A stretch of DNA of 61,866 bases from JAVBLW01 sp031553215 (GTDB lineage Bacteria > Bacillota_I > Bacilli_A > Acholeplasmatales > Anaeroplasmataceae): positions 1 to 61,866 of the forward strand of contig JAVBLW010000012.1 of the NCBI GenBank assembly GCA_031553215.1. Reading direction: 5' to 3'. The first letter of the stretch is position 1. Each line of letters begins with the position of its first letter. The notes below the pieces were generated by a model. The model saw only the letters and a list, made by a program, of their open reading frames with translations. It was not told where the DNA came from and searched no databases. Both the position numbers and the translations under genes were made by a program. This document shows positions 1 through 7,787 of this stretch, piece after piece.

Positions 1-17
1 ATCAAACTCTTCATAAA
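1..17 (-). rRNA. rrs: 5' end of 16S rRNA gene (cut by window edge)
   Basis: Read on the minus strand, the window ends in TTTATGAAGAGTTTGAT, the well-known 5' start of bacterial 16S rRNA (the 27F primer region). Only the first 17 or so bases are present, and the gene runs leftwards out of the window. The leader and promoter upstream (18-201) agree with an rrn operon starting here. The exact mature 5' end is inferred by similarity to Bacillus. Confidence 0.9.
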
Positions 18-166
18 TTTATGCTTTGTTTTTTTACCTTTTTGCTCAATTCTTGTTTTCTTTTCGTTCTTATTAGAATTGTTTTGTTTTTCTTCTCAAT
101 TCGCTTGGCTTGATTATCATTGTTCAGTTTTCAAAGACCTAATTTTTTGTCGCTTTTTTAGAGCGC
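18..166 (-). promoter_or_regulatory. rRNA operon leader with boxA-like antitermination element
   Basis: This is the transcribed spacer between the rrn promoter and 16S on the minus strand. At 122-139 it carries GGTCTTTGAAAACTGAAC, the conserved Bacilli rRNA leader motif that includes the boxA/NusB-NusE-type antitermination site. The rest is A-rich with short GAATTG/CAATTC repeats that could form part of the RNase III processing stem; its partner beyond the 16S 3' end is outside the window. Confidence 0.75.
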
Positions 167-172
167 CTAATC

Positions 173-201
173 ATTATAACATTGATGTTAACCGTTGTCA
201 A
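173..201 (-). promoter_or_regulatory. rRNA operon promoter (perfect sigma-A consensus)
   Basis: On the minus strand TTGACA (196-201) and TATAAT (173-178) are separated by exactly 17 bases. Both hexamers match the sigma-A consensus perfectly, as expected for an rrn P1-type promoter. The promoter lies only 25 bases beyond the 3' end of the tRNA-Tyr gene. Confidence 0.9.
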
Positions 202-225
202 CAACAATTTTATAAATTTAAATAG

Positions 226-309
226 TGGTGGTTGGGGACGGTTTCGAACCGCCGAACCCTAGGGAGCAGATTTACAGTCTGCCGCGTTTAGCCTCTTCGC
301 TACCCAACC
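226..309 (-). tRNA. tRNA-Tyr (GTA)
   Basis: On the minus strand this reads as a class II tRNA of 84 nt. The acceptor stem is GGTTGGG (303-309) paired with 230-236, the anticodon loop CTGTAAA gives anticodon GTA, there is a long variable arm, the TPsiC loop is GGTTCGAAACC, and a genomically encoded CCA ends at 226. No intrinsic terminator is visible before the rrn promoter, so the tRNA may be co-transcribed with, and processed away from, the rrn leader. Confidence 0.97.
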
Positions 310-346
310 ATTTAGATTTTCACTCTCAAATTGAGCGTGCTTTTTT

Positions 347-375
347 ATTATATTACAAGAAAAACACAATTGCAA
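347..375 (-). promoter_or_regulatory. promoter of tRNA-Tyr
   Basis: On the minus strand TTGCAA (370-375) and TATAAT (347-352) have a 17-base spacer, about 38 bases upstream of the tRNA 5' end. Confidence 0.8.
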
Positions 376-411
376 GACTTTTTTTACTTTTTATAATTTT
401 TTTTACTCTAC

Positions 412-438
412 TAAAGAAAAAAGCCACCTTGGTGGCGT
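412..438 (-). terminator. rho-independent terminator after the mnmG-DUF951 cluster
   Basis: Perfect hairpin GCCACC-AA-GGTGGC (423-436), followed on the minus strand by a run of six T. It lies 14 bases after the stop codon of the DUF951 gene. Confidence 0.85.
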
Positions 439-451
439 TTATCATTACATT

Positions 452-643
452 TTATTCTGTTTTCCCAAAAGTATTCGGCTTTTTTTTAATTCTTTTATCT
501 AATTCAAAACTAGAAATCATAATAACTCTATTACATTTTATACATTCTAATTTTATATCTGCACCAGTTCTTATTACTTTCCACTTATTATTTTGGCATA
601 CATGTGGTTTTTTAGTTTCTATAATATCATCAATTTTATACAT
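452..643 (-). CDS. DUF951 family protein (YyzM-like)
   Basis: A 63-residue small basic protein with the DUF951 pattern: an N-terminal SH3-like strand region, a KKPH(V)C start, a central R-x-GAD-x-KLEC motif and a CxxC pair (LECIKC). Cysteines at about residues 16, 34 and 37 could bind zinc. The family is found almost always just downstream of parB near the Firmicutes origin, as here, 7 bases after the parB stop. Its biochemical role is unknown. ATG at 643 is preferred over a TTG five codons upstream because it has the better spacing to the GGTAGG ribosome site. It is the last gene before the terminator at 412-438. Confidence 0.85.
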   Translation of the reverse strand: MYKIDDIIETKKPHVCQNNKWKVIRTGADIKLECIKCNRVIMISSFELDKRIKKKPNTFGKTE

Positions 644-650
644 TATATAC

Positions 651-1475
651 CTACCCAATAATTTTTTCTATTATTTCTTTAAGCTTTTTTTCATCTATAT
701 TATTAATTAATATCTTATTATCCGAAATTTTAATTTTCACACCATATTTGTTATTTATGGCACTTTCATAAGCAATGTATTTATCATTAACTTTTGACTT
801 CTTGGTTTCTACTTTCTTTTTTTCTAAGGTAGCAATTTGTTCTAATTCTCTTACGCTCAAATTCTTTTCAATAATAAGCATCACAAGTTCACGTATTCTT
901 TGCATATCTTCCATTTTAGATAGTACTCTAGCGTGACCCATAGATATTTTACCCTCATCAACCAATCCTAAAACATCGTCAGATAAGGCTAGTATACCAA
1001 GCATGTTAGTAACATAGCTACGACTCTTGCCAACTTTCTCTCCAACTTCTCTTTGATTGTAGTCCAATTCACGCATTATTTGCATATATGCCTTAGCTTC
1101 TTCTACAGGAGATAAATCTTCTCTTTGTAAATTTTCAATTAATGCAATTTGGATCATCTTACTCTTTTCATACATTCTAACAATTGCCGGAATGGTTTTT
1201 AGTCCTAACTTCTTACATGCTCGATAACGTCTTTCACCTGATATAATTGCATAGTACCCACTCATCTTCTTTACAATAATTGGTTGGAAGACTCCATGTT
1301 CTTTAATAGAATCAGCTAATTCTGAAATTTTTTCGTCATCAAAAAGATATCTCGGTTGATATGGATTAGGTTTTATTTCTCCTAGAGGAATTTCTATTAT
1401 TTTTTCATCCGTTGAAGAAACATAATCATTTTCATTAAGTAAATCCTTTAATCCTTTTCCTACTTTAATTTCCAT
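651..1475 (-). CDS. parB: chromosome partitioning protein ParB (Spo0J-like)
   Basis: ParB/Spo0J is the CTP-dependent clamp that loads on parS sites and works with ParA in origin segregation. The protein shows the N-terminal CTPase signature GERRYRACKKLG (box II) and ENLQREDLSPVEEA, then a central helix-turn-helix (NQREVGEKVGKSRSYV) and a short C-terminal dimerisation tail. About 274 residues is normal for the family. The start overlaps the parA 3' end. ATG at 1475 was chosen, but a TTG at 1484 sits nearer the AAAGGAG site and cannot be excluded. No canonical parS site was seen in the window by eye. Confidence 0.95.
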   Translation of the reverse strand: MEIKVGKGLKDLLNENDYVSSTDEKIIEIPLGEIKPNPYQPRYLFDDEKISELADSIKEHGVFQPIIVKKMSGYYAIISGERRYRACKKLGLKTIPAIVRMYEKSKMIQIALIENLQREDLSPVEEAKAYMQIMRELDYNQREVGEKVGKSRSYVTNMLGILALSDDVLGLVDEGKISMGHARVLSKMEDMQRIRELVMLIIEKNLSVRELEQIATLEKKKVETKKSKVNDKYIAYESAINNKYGVKIKISDNKILINNIDEKKLKEIIEKIIG

Positions 1476-2241
1476 TGTTAACAACCAACTCCTTTGCTAA
1501 TTCTTTATATTGCTTACTAGCGGGACAGCTAGGGGCAAACACAATAACTGGCATACTATGCATAGGCGCAATTTGAGCCTTTACATTAGAATTAATAATC
1601 GTTTTAAAAACTTTCTCACCAAAGCATTCTCTAATTTCAGCAGCTATTCCCCACGATGCAGTAACTCTCTTATCGTGCATCGTTAAAAGAACACCTTCTA
1701 TTTCTAATGTTTTATTGTTATCCTTCTTATTCTTTTGAACAATTCTAATGGTATTTAAAAGTTGCGTAAGACCATCGATAGCCAAGAATTGGCATTGAAC
1801 TGGGATCAAAACAGAATCCGCAGCATATAAACTATTTAAAGTAATAACACCTAATGATGGCGGACAATCCATAATTATATAATCATAATCTTCTCTAACC
1901 TCATCAAGCTTATCACTTAAAATAAACATTTTATCAGGATTATCAACTAATTCTATTTCCAAAAAAGATAAATCTAAATTAGAAACAATAAAATCATATT
2001 TTGCATACTCAGGTTTTACTATCCCATCTTTAATAGATACATCAGAAGTTAATATCTTATGGATTGAATATTCAGCAAGCCTTCTATTAAATCCTAAACT
2101 ACAGCTAGCACTGGCTTGAGGATCCAAATCCATCAGCAATACACGCTTACCTAGACGACATAAGGCTTCAGATAAATTGACACTTGTTGTGGTCTTTCCA
2201 ACTCCACCTTTTTGATTGGTTATTGCTATCACTCTTGCCAT
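1465..2241 (-). CDS. parA: chromosome partitioning ATPase ParA (Soj-like)
   Basis: A MinD/ParA-type P-loop ATPase of 258 residues. The deviant Walker A KGGVGKTT is at residues 11-18 and the Walker B region IIMDCPPSLG near residue 122. It lacks the N-terminal HTH of plasmid ParA, as usual for chromosomal Soj. It overlaps parB by about 11 bases and starts 10 bases after the rsmG stop, so the four genes mnmG-rsmG-parA-parB form one operon. In the cell it acts on nucleoid DNA with ParB. Confidence 0.97.
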   Translation of the reverse strand: MARVIAITNQKGGVGKTTTSVNLSEALCRLGKRVLLMDLDPQASASCSLGFNRRLAEYSIHKILTSDVSIKDGIVKPEYAKYDFIVSNLDLSFLEIELVDNPDKMFILSDKLDEVREDYDYIIMDCPPSLGVITLNSLYAADSVLIPVQCQFLAIDGLTQLLNTIRIVQKNKKDNNKTLEIEGVLLTMHDKRVTASWGIAAEIRECFGEKVFKTIINSNVKAQIAPMHSMPVIVFAPSCPASKQYKELAKELVVNNGN

Positions 2242-2251
2242 ACTGCACTTC

Positions 2252-2950
2252 CTAACTTATTGGTTTATTTTTTATCACACTAAATTGACGTGGATATTTA
2301 GACGGACATTTTTTCTCTTTTTTTATTACAATTATTTCCCTGCTACCGCTTTCATTTGGTAGATCAAAACTTAATCTTTTTTCTATTTTTCCCCCTAAAA
2401 TTTCAATAGCATTCTTAGCTTCTAATATTTCATCATTAGCTTCACTGCCCTTCATGGCAATAAAATATCCCCCAACTTTTACTAATGGCATACATAACTC
2501 AACAAGAACATTTAATCTTGCAACAGCTCTCGCTGTACAAACATCAAACGTCTCTCTTTTAGATATTGCATAATCTTCTGCTCTACTATGAATGGCAGAA
2601 ACATTTTTTAAATTTAATTTCTTTACAAGTTCATTTAAAAAGGTAATTCTCTTATTCAATGCATCAATTATTGTAACATTAACATCCGAACGATAAATCG
2701 CAACTGGAACACTTGGAAACCCAGCTCCAGCTCCAACATCACAAAGTTTAATATCTTTTTTATTTAATGCAGAGACCAACGTTAACGAATCATAAAAATG
2801 TTTTATCATAACTTCATCATGTTCGGTGATAGCTGTTAGATTTACTTTTTCATTATAGTCAACTAAAAACTCATAGTATATTTCAAATTGATTTTTTTGT
2901 TCATTTGTTAATTCTATCCCTAATTTATTTAATTCTAAATCAAAGTTCAT
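2252..2950 (-). CDS. rsmG: 16S rRNA m7G527 methyltransferase RsmG (GidB)
   Basis: SAM-dependent methyltransferase that makes 7-methylguanosine at position 527 of 16S rRNA. At 232 residues it is family-sized. The N-terminal helical region carries the signature NEKVNLTAITEHDEV and HFYDSL, and the SAM motif DVGAGAGFPSVPVAI lies near residues 71-85. The gene follows mnmG with only two bases between them, the classic gidA-gidB arrangement. Confidence 0.97.
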   Translation of the reverse strand: MNFDLELNKLGIELTNEQKNQFEIYYEFLVDYNEKVNLTAITEHDEVMIKHFYDSLTLVSALNKKDIKLCDVGAGAGFPSVPVAIYRSDVNVTIIDALNKRITFLNELVKKLNLKNVSAIHSRAEDYAISKRETFDVCTARAVARLNVLVELCMPLVKVGGYFIAMKGSEANDEILEAKNAIEILGGKIEKRLSFDLPNESGSREIIVIKKEKKCPSKYPRQFSVIKNKPIS

Positions 2951-2952
2951 AC

Positions 2953-4836
2953 TTATCGCCTCAATCCTTCAATATATACTAATAAAACAGCTATATCAGC
3001 TGGATTAACTCCACTAATTCTAGATGCTTGACCAATAGTTTTGGGGCGTATCTTATTTAATTTTTCTCTTGCTTCAAGTGCAATATTCATAACTTGTTTA
3101 TAATCAATATCATCTGGTATTGTCTTTTCATCCATACTTTTCATTTTATTTGCTTGAGAAGTAGCTTTATTAATATATCCTGCATATTTTATTTCTATTT
3201 CTACTTGCATTAATATTTCAGTAAAATTCTTTATCTGTTCAAACTTTTCCAATTCATTATTCATTTTCAAAAGTTGATAGATATTTTCATGATTAATCTC
3301 TGGTCTCTTTATTAGATCGTAATACGGGATACTTTCCGCTAAAGCTGATGATGGTATAGAAGATAAATATTCATTATTAGATGCATTACATTTTACCTTC
3401 ATCACTTTAAAACTTTCAATAGTAGATGATATATTTAGTTTCTTTTCTATTAAAGAATGATACTGTTCATCGTTAATCATGTTATATTTATATCCATATT
3501 CACGCAATCTTAAATCAGCATTATCATGTCTTAATAATAATCTATATTCAGCTCTAGAAGTAAGTAAGCGATATGGTTCTTTAGCACCCTTAGTTACTAA
3601 ATCGTCAATAAGCACTCCTAAATATCCTTCATCTCTTCTAAGAATTAAAGGTTCTTTATTTTGCAACAATGCGCAGGCATTAATCCCAGCAATTAAACCT
3701 TGGCCAGCAGCTTCTTCATATCCACTAGTACCATTTATTTGACCAGCACAGAAAAGATTCTTTACCAATTTGGTTTCTAAACTTGGCCATAATTGCAATG
3801 GGTTTATTGCATCATATTCTATAGCATATGCATATCTAGCTACAACACAATCTTTGAAACCTGGTAATTTTCTAAGCATTTTATCTTGTACATCTTCAGG
3901 CATACTTGTTGAAAAACCTTGGATATATACCTCATCAATATATAAACTTTCTGGCTCAATAAATATTTGATGTCTTTCTTTATCACTAAAACGAACAACC
4001 TTATCTTCAATAGAAGGACAATATCTAGGACCAATTCCTTCGACTACCCCACCATACATTGCACTCTTCTCTAAATTAGCACGAATTAAATCATGGATTT
4101 CTTGATTTGTATAAATCAAATGACAATCAATACTAACATTCTCAATTTGATTATATCCCTCATCAAAACTAAATTTCCACTTATAGCTATCTCCTGGCTC
4201 TATTGTTGATAAACTATAATCAATAGAATCTTTTTTAATTCTAGCTGGTGTCCCTGTTTTAAGTCTTTGAACATCAAAACCAAGTTCCTTAAGCTGTAAA
4301 CTAATTCCTTTTGTAGTCTTTTGATTATCTGGTCCACTTTCATGAGTAATGTGCCCACGCAAGATTCTACTATTTAAATAAGTACCAGTAGTTAATATAA
4401 CGGTTTTAGAAGATATCTTTCTTCCATCTAACAAAAATATTCCACAAACCTTGTCTTCAACAATTTCTAATTTATCTACATATGCTTCTAATAACTCTAG
4501 ATTAGGTTGTTTTTCCATATACTTACGCATTTCAATCGGATATAACACCTTATCAGCTTGTGCTCTTAGAGCTCTAACCGCTGGTCCCTTAGAATTATTT
4601 AACATTTTTATTTGTATTTGACATTTATCCGCATTTTTACCTTGATATCCACCAAGTGCATCAATTTCACGAACTAAAATTCCTTTTGCAGGTCCGCCAA
4701 TTGAAGGATTACAAGGAAGTGATGCTGTCATATTTAAATTTCCAGTAACTAGTAAAGTTTTCATACCGATTTTACAACTCGCTAACGCAGCCTCACATCC
4801 AGCATGTCCACCACCTACAACAATAACATCATACAT
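2953..4836 (-). CDS. mnmG: tRNA U34 carboxymethylaminomethyl modification enzyme MnmG (GidA)
   Basis: FAD-dependent partner of MnmE that installs cmnm5 groups on the wobble uridine of several tRNAs. At 627 residues it is full length. The N-terminal dinucleotide-binding motif is VVGGGHAGCEAA, followed by the family signatures GGPAKGILVREIDALGG and GQINGTSGYEEAAGQGL. It is the first gene of the mnmG-rsmG-parA-parB-DUF951 cluster. Unlike many Firmicutes, mnmE is not directly upstream: the neighbour at 5.0 kb is a divergently transcribed c-di-GMP protein, so the usual origin cluster has been split here. Confidence 0.98.
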   Translation of the reverse strand: MYDVIVVGGGHAGCEAALASCKIGMKTLLVTGNLNMTASLPCNPSIGGPAKGILVREIDALGGYQGKNADKCQIQIKMLNNSKGPAVRALRAQADKVLYPIEMRKYMEKQPNLELLEAYVDKLEIVEDKVCGIFLLDGRKISSKTVILTTGTYLNSRILRGHITHESGPDNQKTTKGISLQLKELGFDVQRLKTGTPARIKKDSIDYSLSTIEPGDSYKWKFSFDEGYNQIENVSIDCHLIYTNQEIHDLIRANLEKSAMYGGVVEGIGPRYCPSIEDKVVRFSDKERHQIFIEPESLYIDEVYIQGFSTSMPEDVQDKMLRKLPGFKDCVVARYAYAIEYDAINPLQLWPSLETKLVKNLFCAGQINGTSGYEEAAGQGLIAGINACALLQNKEPLILRRDEGYLGVLIDDLVTKGAKEPYRLLTSRAEYRLLLRHDNADLRLREYGYKYNMINDEQYHSLIEKKLNISSTIESFKVMKVKCNASNNEYLSSIPSSALAESIPYYDLIKRPEINHENIYQLLKMNNELEKFEQIKNFTEILMQVEIEIKYAGYINKATSQANKMKSMDEKTIPDDIDYKQVMNIALEAREKLNKIRPKTIGQASRISGVNPADIAVLLVYIEGLRR

Positions 4837-4944
4837 ATAGATGCCCTCTTTTCTAACTCCCTTATTTTATCATTTTTTTGAATATTAGTAAAGTTTGTTT
4901 ATTTTTATTAGCATATTGTAATTTTTACCATTTTGATTATATGT

Positions 4945-4972
4945 TTGTTTTTTCGACAAAACATGTTATAAT
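4945..4972 (+). promoter_or_regulatory. promoter of the GGDEF/EAL gene
   Basis: TTGTTT (4945-4950), 16 bases, then TATAAT (4967-4972) with an extended TG just before the -10. The start codon is about 45 bases downstream. Confidence 0.6.
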
Positions 4973-5018
4973 CACTATATGATTACGATTCATAAATTTA
5001 ATACAGGATGTGATTTAC

Positions 5019-7763
5019 TTGAATACCATAAATAATGACGTTTTTTCAGCACTAATCGAGGACTTCATATTTCAATATGATATAACGACTAGTAAAATTG
5101 ATTTTTTGAAAAAACAAAACATTCTAATATGTGAAGATGTTACTTTAGAAGAGTTCACAGACTCTCTTTTTTCGCTGTTCAATATATCTGATTCCTATAA
5201 ATCTATATTTCTTGCTTTTTTAGAAGATGCATTTAAAGTGCCAACCGCTTTCAAAAAAGGAACAAAATTATTTAATTTAGATAATGATTCCATAACTATG
5301 GATTTCTCTGCTTCTATCGTTACAAAAAGAATAGCTGCTAAAGAAACTATTGCAATAAAATTTATTGGTTTCATAAAAACAAATGTTGAGAGTTTTTCAC
5401 AAAAAGAACACGCTTTTGATAAGTTAACTGGTACATATTATGTAGATGATATCTACGAGATAGCTAGGCAAGAAATAGAAATCAAGCAAACACAAAATGT
5501 TACTCTTATGATTCATGAAATTAGAAATATAGATAATGTTACTAAAAAATACGGTCTTGACATTTCAGAACGAATATTATGTGAAGTTGGAGATCTACTA
5601 AAAAGAACTTATCTACTTCATGGTTCTACTGGACGAATTGGAAAAAACACCTTTTTATCTGTAATATATGGCTTATCTGCAAAACAAGAAATTTGGGATA
5701 TGAATAGAGTATTTTATATTAATTTAGAAAAATTAAATAACTATTCAATGTTCGGAATTCCAAGCTCTGTTTATCTAAATACCGGAATCTCTCGTTTTCC
5801 TTTCGACGGACAAGATTTTGAAACAGTTTTTAAGAAAGCCTGCAAGGCCATACAGCGAGCTTACACCAAAAAATTAGCAGCTTTTGTAATATACAACGAA
5901 GAAATGCATTCTGAATTTTCAGGAGAAATCGAATTATATAGCAAAAATATATCAAAACTAGAAAATTATAATGAAAAAGAATTAATCGCTACAATTGTAA
6001 AAAATTTATATGAAAAGAATTCTTTTGAAACAAAAATTAATATCGTGTTGAAATTACTATCTGATAATTTTAGATTTGATAGATTAAACGTTGTAAAGTT
6101 AGATTATGTAAATAATGTAATTACTCCTATCTCACAATTTATTAATGAGAAATCAGAAAAAACTATTCCAATAATAAACTTTGATATCAATTGTTTCAAT
6201 AGAGTAAAAAAAATATTGAATAAAAATGAAATTTTCATATGCGAAAATATTCAAGATTTAATCCATACCGATTATACACTATTCAAAACTTTACTAGAGG
6301 CTAACAGTAAGAGCTTAATTGTTAATTATAATGAATTCAAGCCAAACACTGCCACTGCAATTATTATAAACACCTGCGATAAAACCCTAGATTTATCCAC
6401 TAAACAAGCAAACACATTATCATTACTATTAAAAATAATAAATAATGCTGTTGCACAGGAATTAGAGTATTCAGAATATAATAGAGCTTTATACTTCGAC
6501 CCAGTTACTAATATATATAATGGTAATAAGTTTATAAATAAAGCCGTTAGTTTTATTGAAAATAATAAAACTGCTACTCACGCAATTATATCAATTGATT
6601 TTTATCACTTCAAGTTTATTAATGAAAAATATGGGTATGAGGAAGGAAATCGTATTCTTCAAAAATTTGCCAATATTTTAGCTGAAAATTCAAAAGAAAA
6701 TAGCATTTATGCTAGATTCTCTGCCGATAAATTTTTGGTCCTATATCCAAACTGCACAAGAAATGAAGTTGAAAACTACGTAAAAACTCTTCAATCCAAA
6801 ATAAAGAATTTCACAACTAGGAAAAATCAATCAGTAACACTAGCAATTTTTTCTGGTATTTGTATATTTAATAATCCCGATACATCTTTAACAGTCCTTA
6901 TTGATAACGCTACTCTAGCAAGAACTTCGCTTACTCTTACTAATAATAGTCAGTATGCATTTTATGAAGATAAAATGTTAGAAGAATACTTGCATCAAAA
7001 CGATCTAGAGGGGAATATGCTCTCTGCCCTTGAAAATGATGAATTCAAAGTTTTCCTTCAACCAAAATTTGATATTAGAACCGGAATAGTTTGTGGTGCC
7101 GAAGCCTTAATTAGATGGCATTACAACCACACAAAGCTATTATCACCAGCAACATTCGTTCCACTTTTCGAGAAAAATGGTTTTATTACAACCATTGATT
7201 TATTTGTATTAGAATCAGCCTGTAAATTATTAAAATCTTGGGAAGATAACAATAAACAGTTAATTCCAATTTCAGTTAATATTTCAAGGGTTCATTTGGA
7301 AAATGAAGCCTTCTATCCAAAGGTTGTACAATTATTTGAAAAATACAACACTCCTACAAAATACATAGAATTTGAAATTACTGAAAGTATCTTTATCGAA
7401 GATGTGAATGCCTTAATAAATACCATTGAAAAATTTCACAAACTAGGTGTCTCTGTATCAATAGATGACTTTGGAAGTGGATACTCAAACTTAAATCTTT
7501 TATCTAATGTTAATGTAGATACTATAAAACTAGATAAATCGTTATTTAGATTAGATAATACTAAGGATAAAATAATAATTGAAAGCATTGTAAATCTTGC
7601 TTCAAAGCTAAATGTAAATACCATTTCTGAAGGAATAGAAACCATCGAACAAAAACAATTTCTAGAGAGTATTGGTTGCCACTTTGTTCAAGGATACTTA
7701 TATAGTAAGCCAATCCCAATTTTAGAATTTGAAGAAAAATATATTACAAAAAGAAAAAATTAG
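5019..7763 (+). CDS. c-di-GMP phosphodiesterase with two degenerate GGDEF domains and an intact EAL domain
   Basis: About 914 residues with no membrane segments, so probably cytosolic. Counting from an in-frame GTG at 5010, a first GGDEF-like domain spans about 135-295 (GGDEF position reads GRIGKNTF). A GAF-like segment follows at about 325-475. A second GGDEF-like domain spans 497-655 (active loop reads RFSADKF), and an EAL domain spans 670-910. The EAL domain keeps the catalytic features: EAL in GAEALIRW, SVNIS, EITES, DDFGSGYS, IKLDKS and SEGIET. The inferred activity is c-di-GMP hydrolysis, perhaps tuned by the degenerate domains. TTG at 5019 is the better start because GTG at 5010 is only two bases from the AGGA site. 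The gene stands alone and converges on tkt. Confidence 0.9.
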   Translation: MNTINNDVFSALIEDFIFQYDITTSKIDFLKKQNILICEDVTLEEFTDSLFSLFNISDSYKSIFLAFLEDAFKVPTAFKKGTKLFNLDNDSITMDFSASIVTKRIAAKETIAIKFIGFIKTNVESFSQKEHAFDKLTGTYYVDDIYEIARQEIEIKQTQNVTLMIHEIRNIDNVTKKYGLDISERILCEVGDLLKRTYLLHGSTGRIGKNTFLSVIYGLSAKQEIWDMNRVFYINLEKLNNYSMFGIPSSVYLNTGISRFPFDGQDFETVFKKACKAIQRAYTKKLAAFVIYNEEMHSEFSGEIELYSKNISKLENYNEKELIATIVKNLYEKNSFETKINIVLKLLSDNFRFDRLNVVKLDYVNNVITPISQFINEKSEKTIPIINFDINCFNRVKKILNKNEIFICENIQDLIHTDYTLFKTLLEANSKSLIVNYNEFKPNTATAIIINTCDKTLDLSTKQANTLSLLLKIINNAVAQELEYSEYNRALYFDPVTNIYNGNKFINKAVSFIENNKTATHAIISIDFYHFKFINEKYGYEEGNRILQKFANILAENSKENSIYARFSADKFLVLYPNCTRNEVENYVKTLQSKIKNFTTRKNQSVTLAIFSGICIFNNPDTSLTVLIDNATLARTSLTLTNNSQYAFYEDKMLEEYLHQNDLEGNMLSALENDEFKVFLQPKFDIRTGIVCGAEALIRWHYNHTKLLSPATFVPLFEKNGFITTIDLFVLESACKLLKSWEDNNKQLIPISVNISRVHLENEAFYPKVVQLFEKYNTPTKYIEFEITESIFIEDVNALINTIEKFHKLGVSVSIDDFGSGYSNLNLLSNVNVDTIKLDKSLFRLDNTKDKIIIESIVNLASKLNVNTISEGIETIEQKQFLESIGCHFVQGYLYSKPIPILEFEEKYITKRKN

Positions 7764-7787
7764 TCACAATGTGACTAATTTTTTTAT
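7757..7787. terminator. bidirectional terminator between the EAL gene and tkt
   Basis: A perfect 12-bp inverted repeat (7757-7768 and 7770-7781, AAATTAGTCACA) with a one-base centre. T runs lie on the plus side and an A run on the other, so it can serve both convergent genes. It overlaps the stop codon of the upstream gene. Confidence 0.85.

Noticed and set aside
225..710. Open frame on the plus strand starting with a VVGDGFEPP-type peptide
   Set aside because: It runs through the tRNA-Tyr gene in antisense and then through the DUF951 gene and terminator. Such VVGDGFEPP starts are a classic false protein made from tRNA sequence.
3479..4034. Several frames of 60-90 codons antisense to or out of frame with mnmG
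   Set aside because: mnmG is intact and conserved along its full length. These frames have no ribosome sites and no recognisable features.
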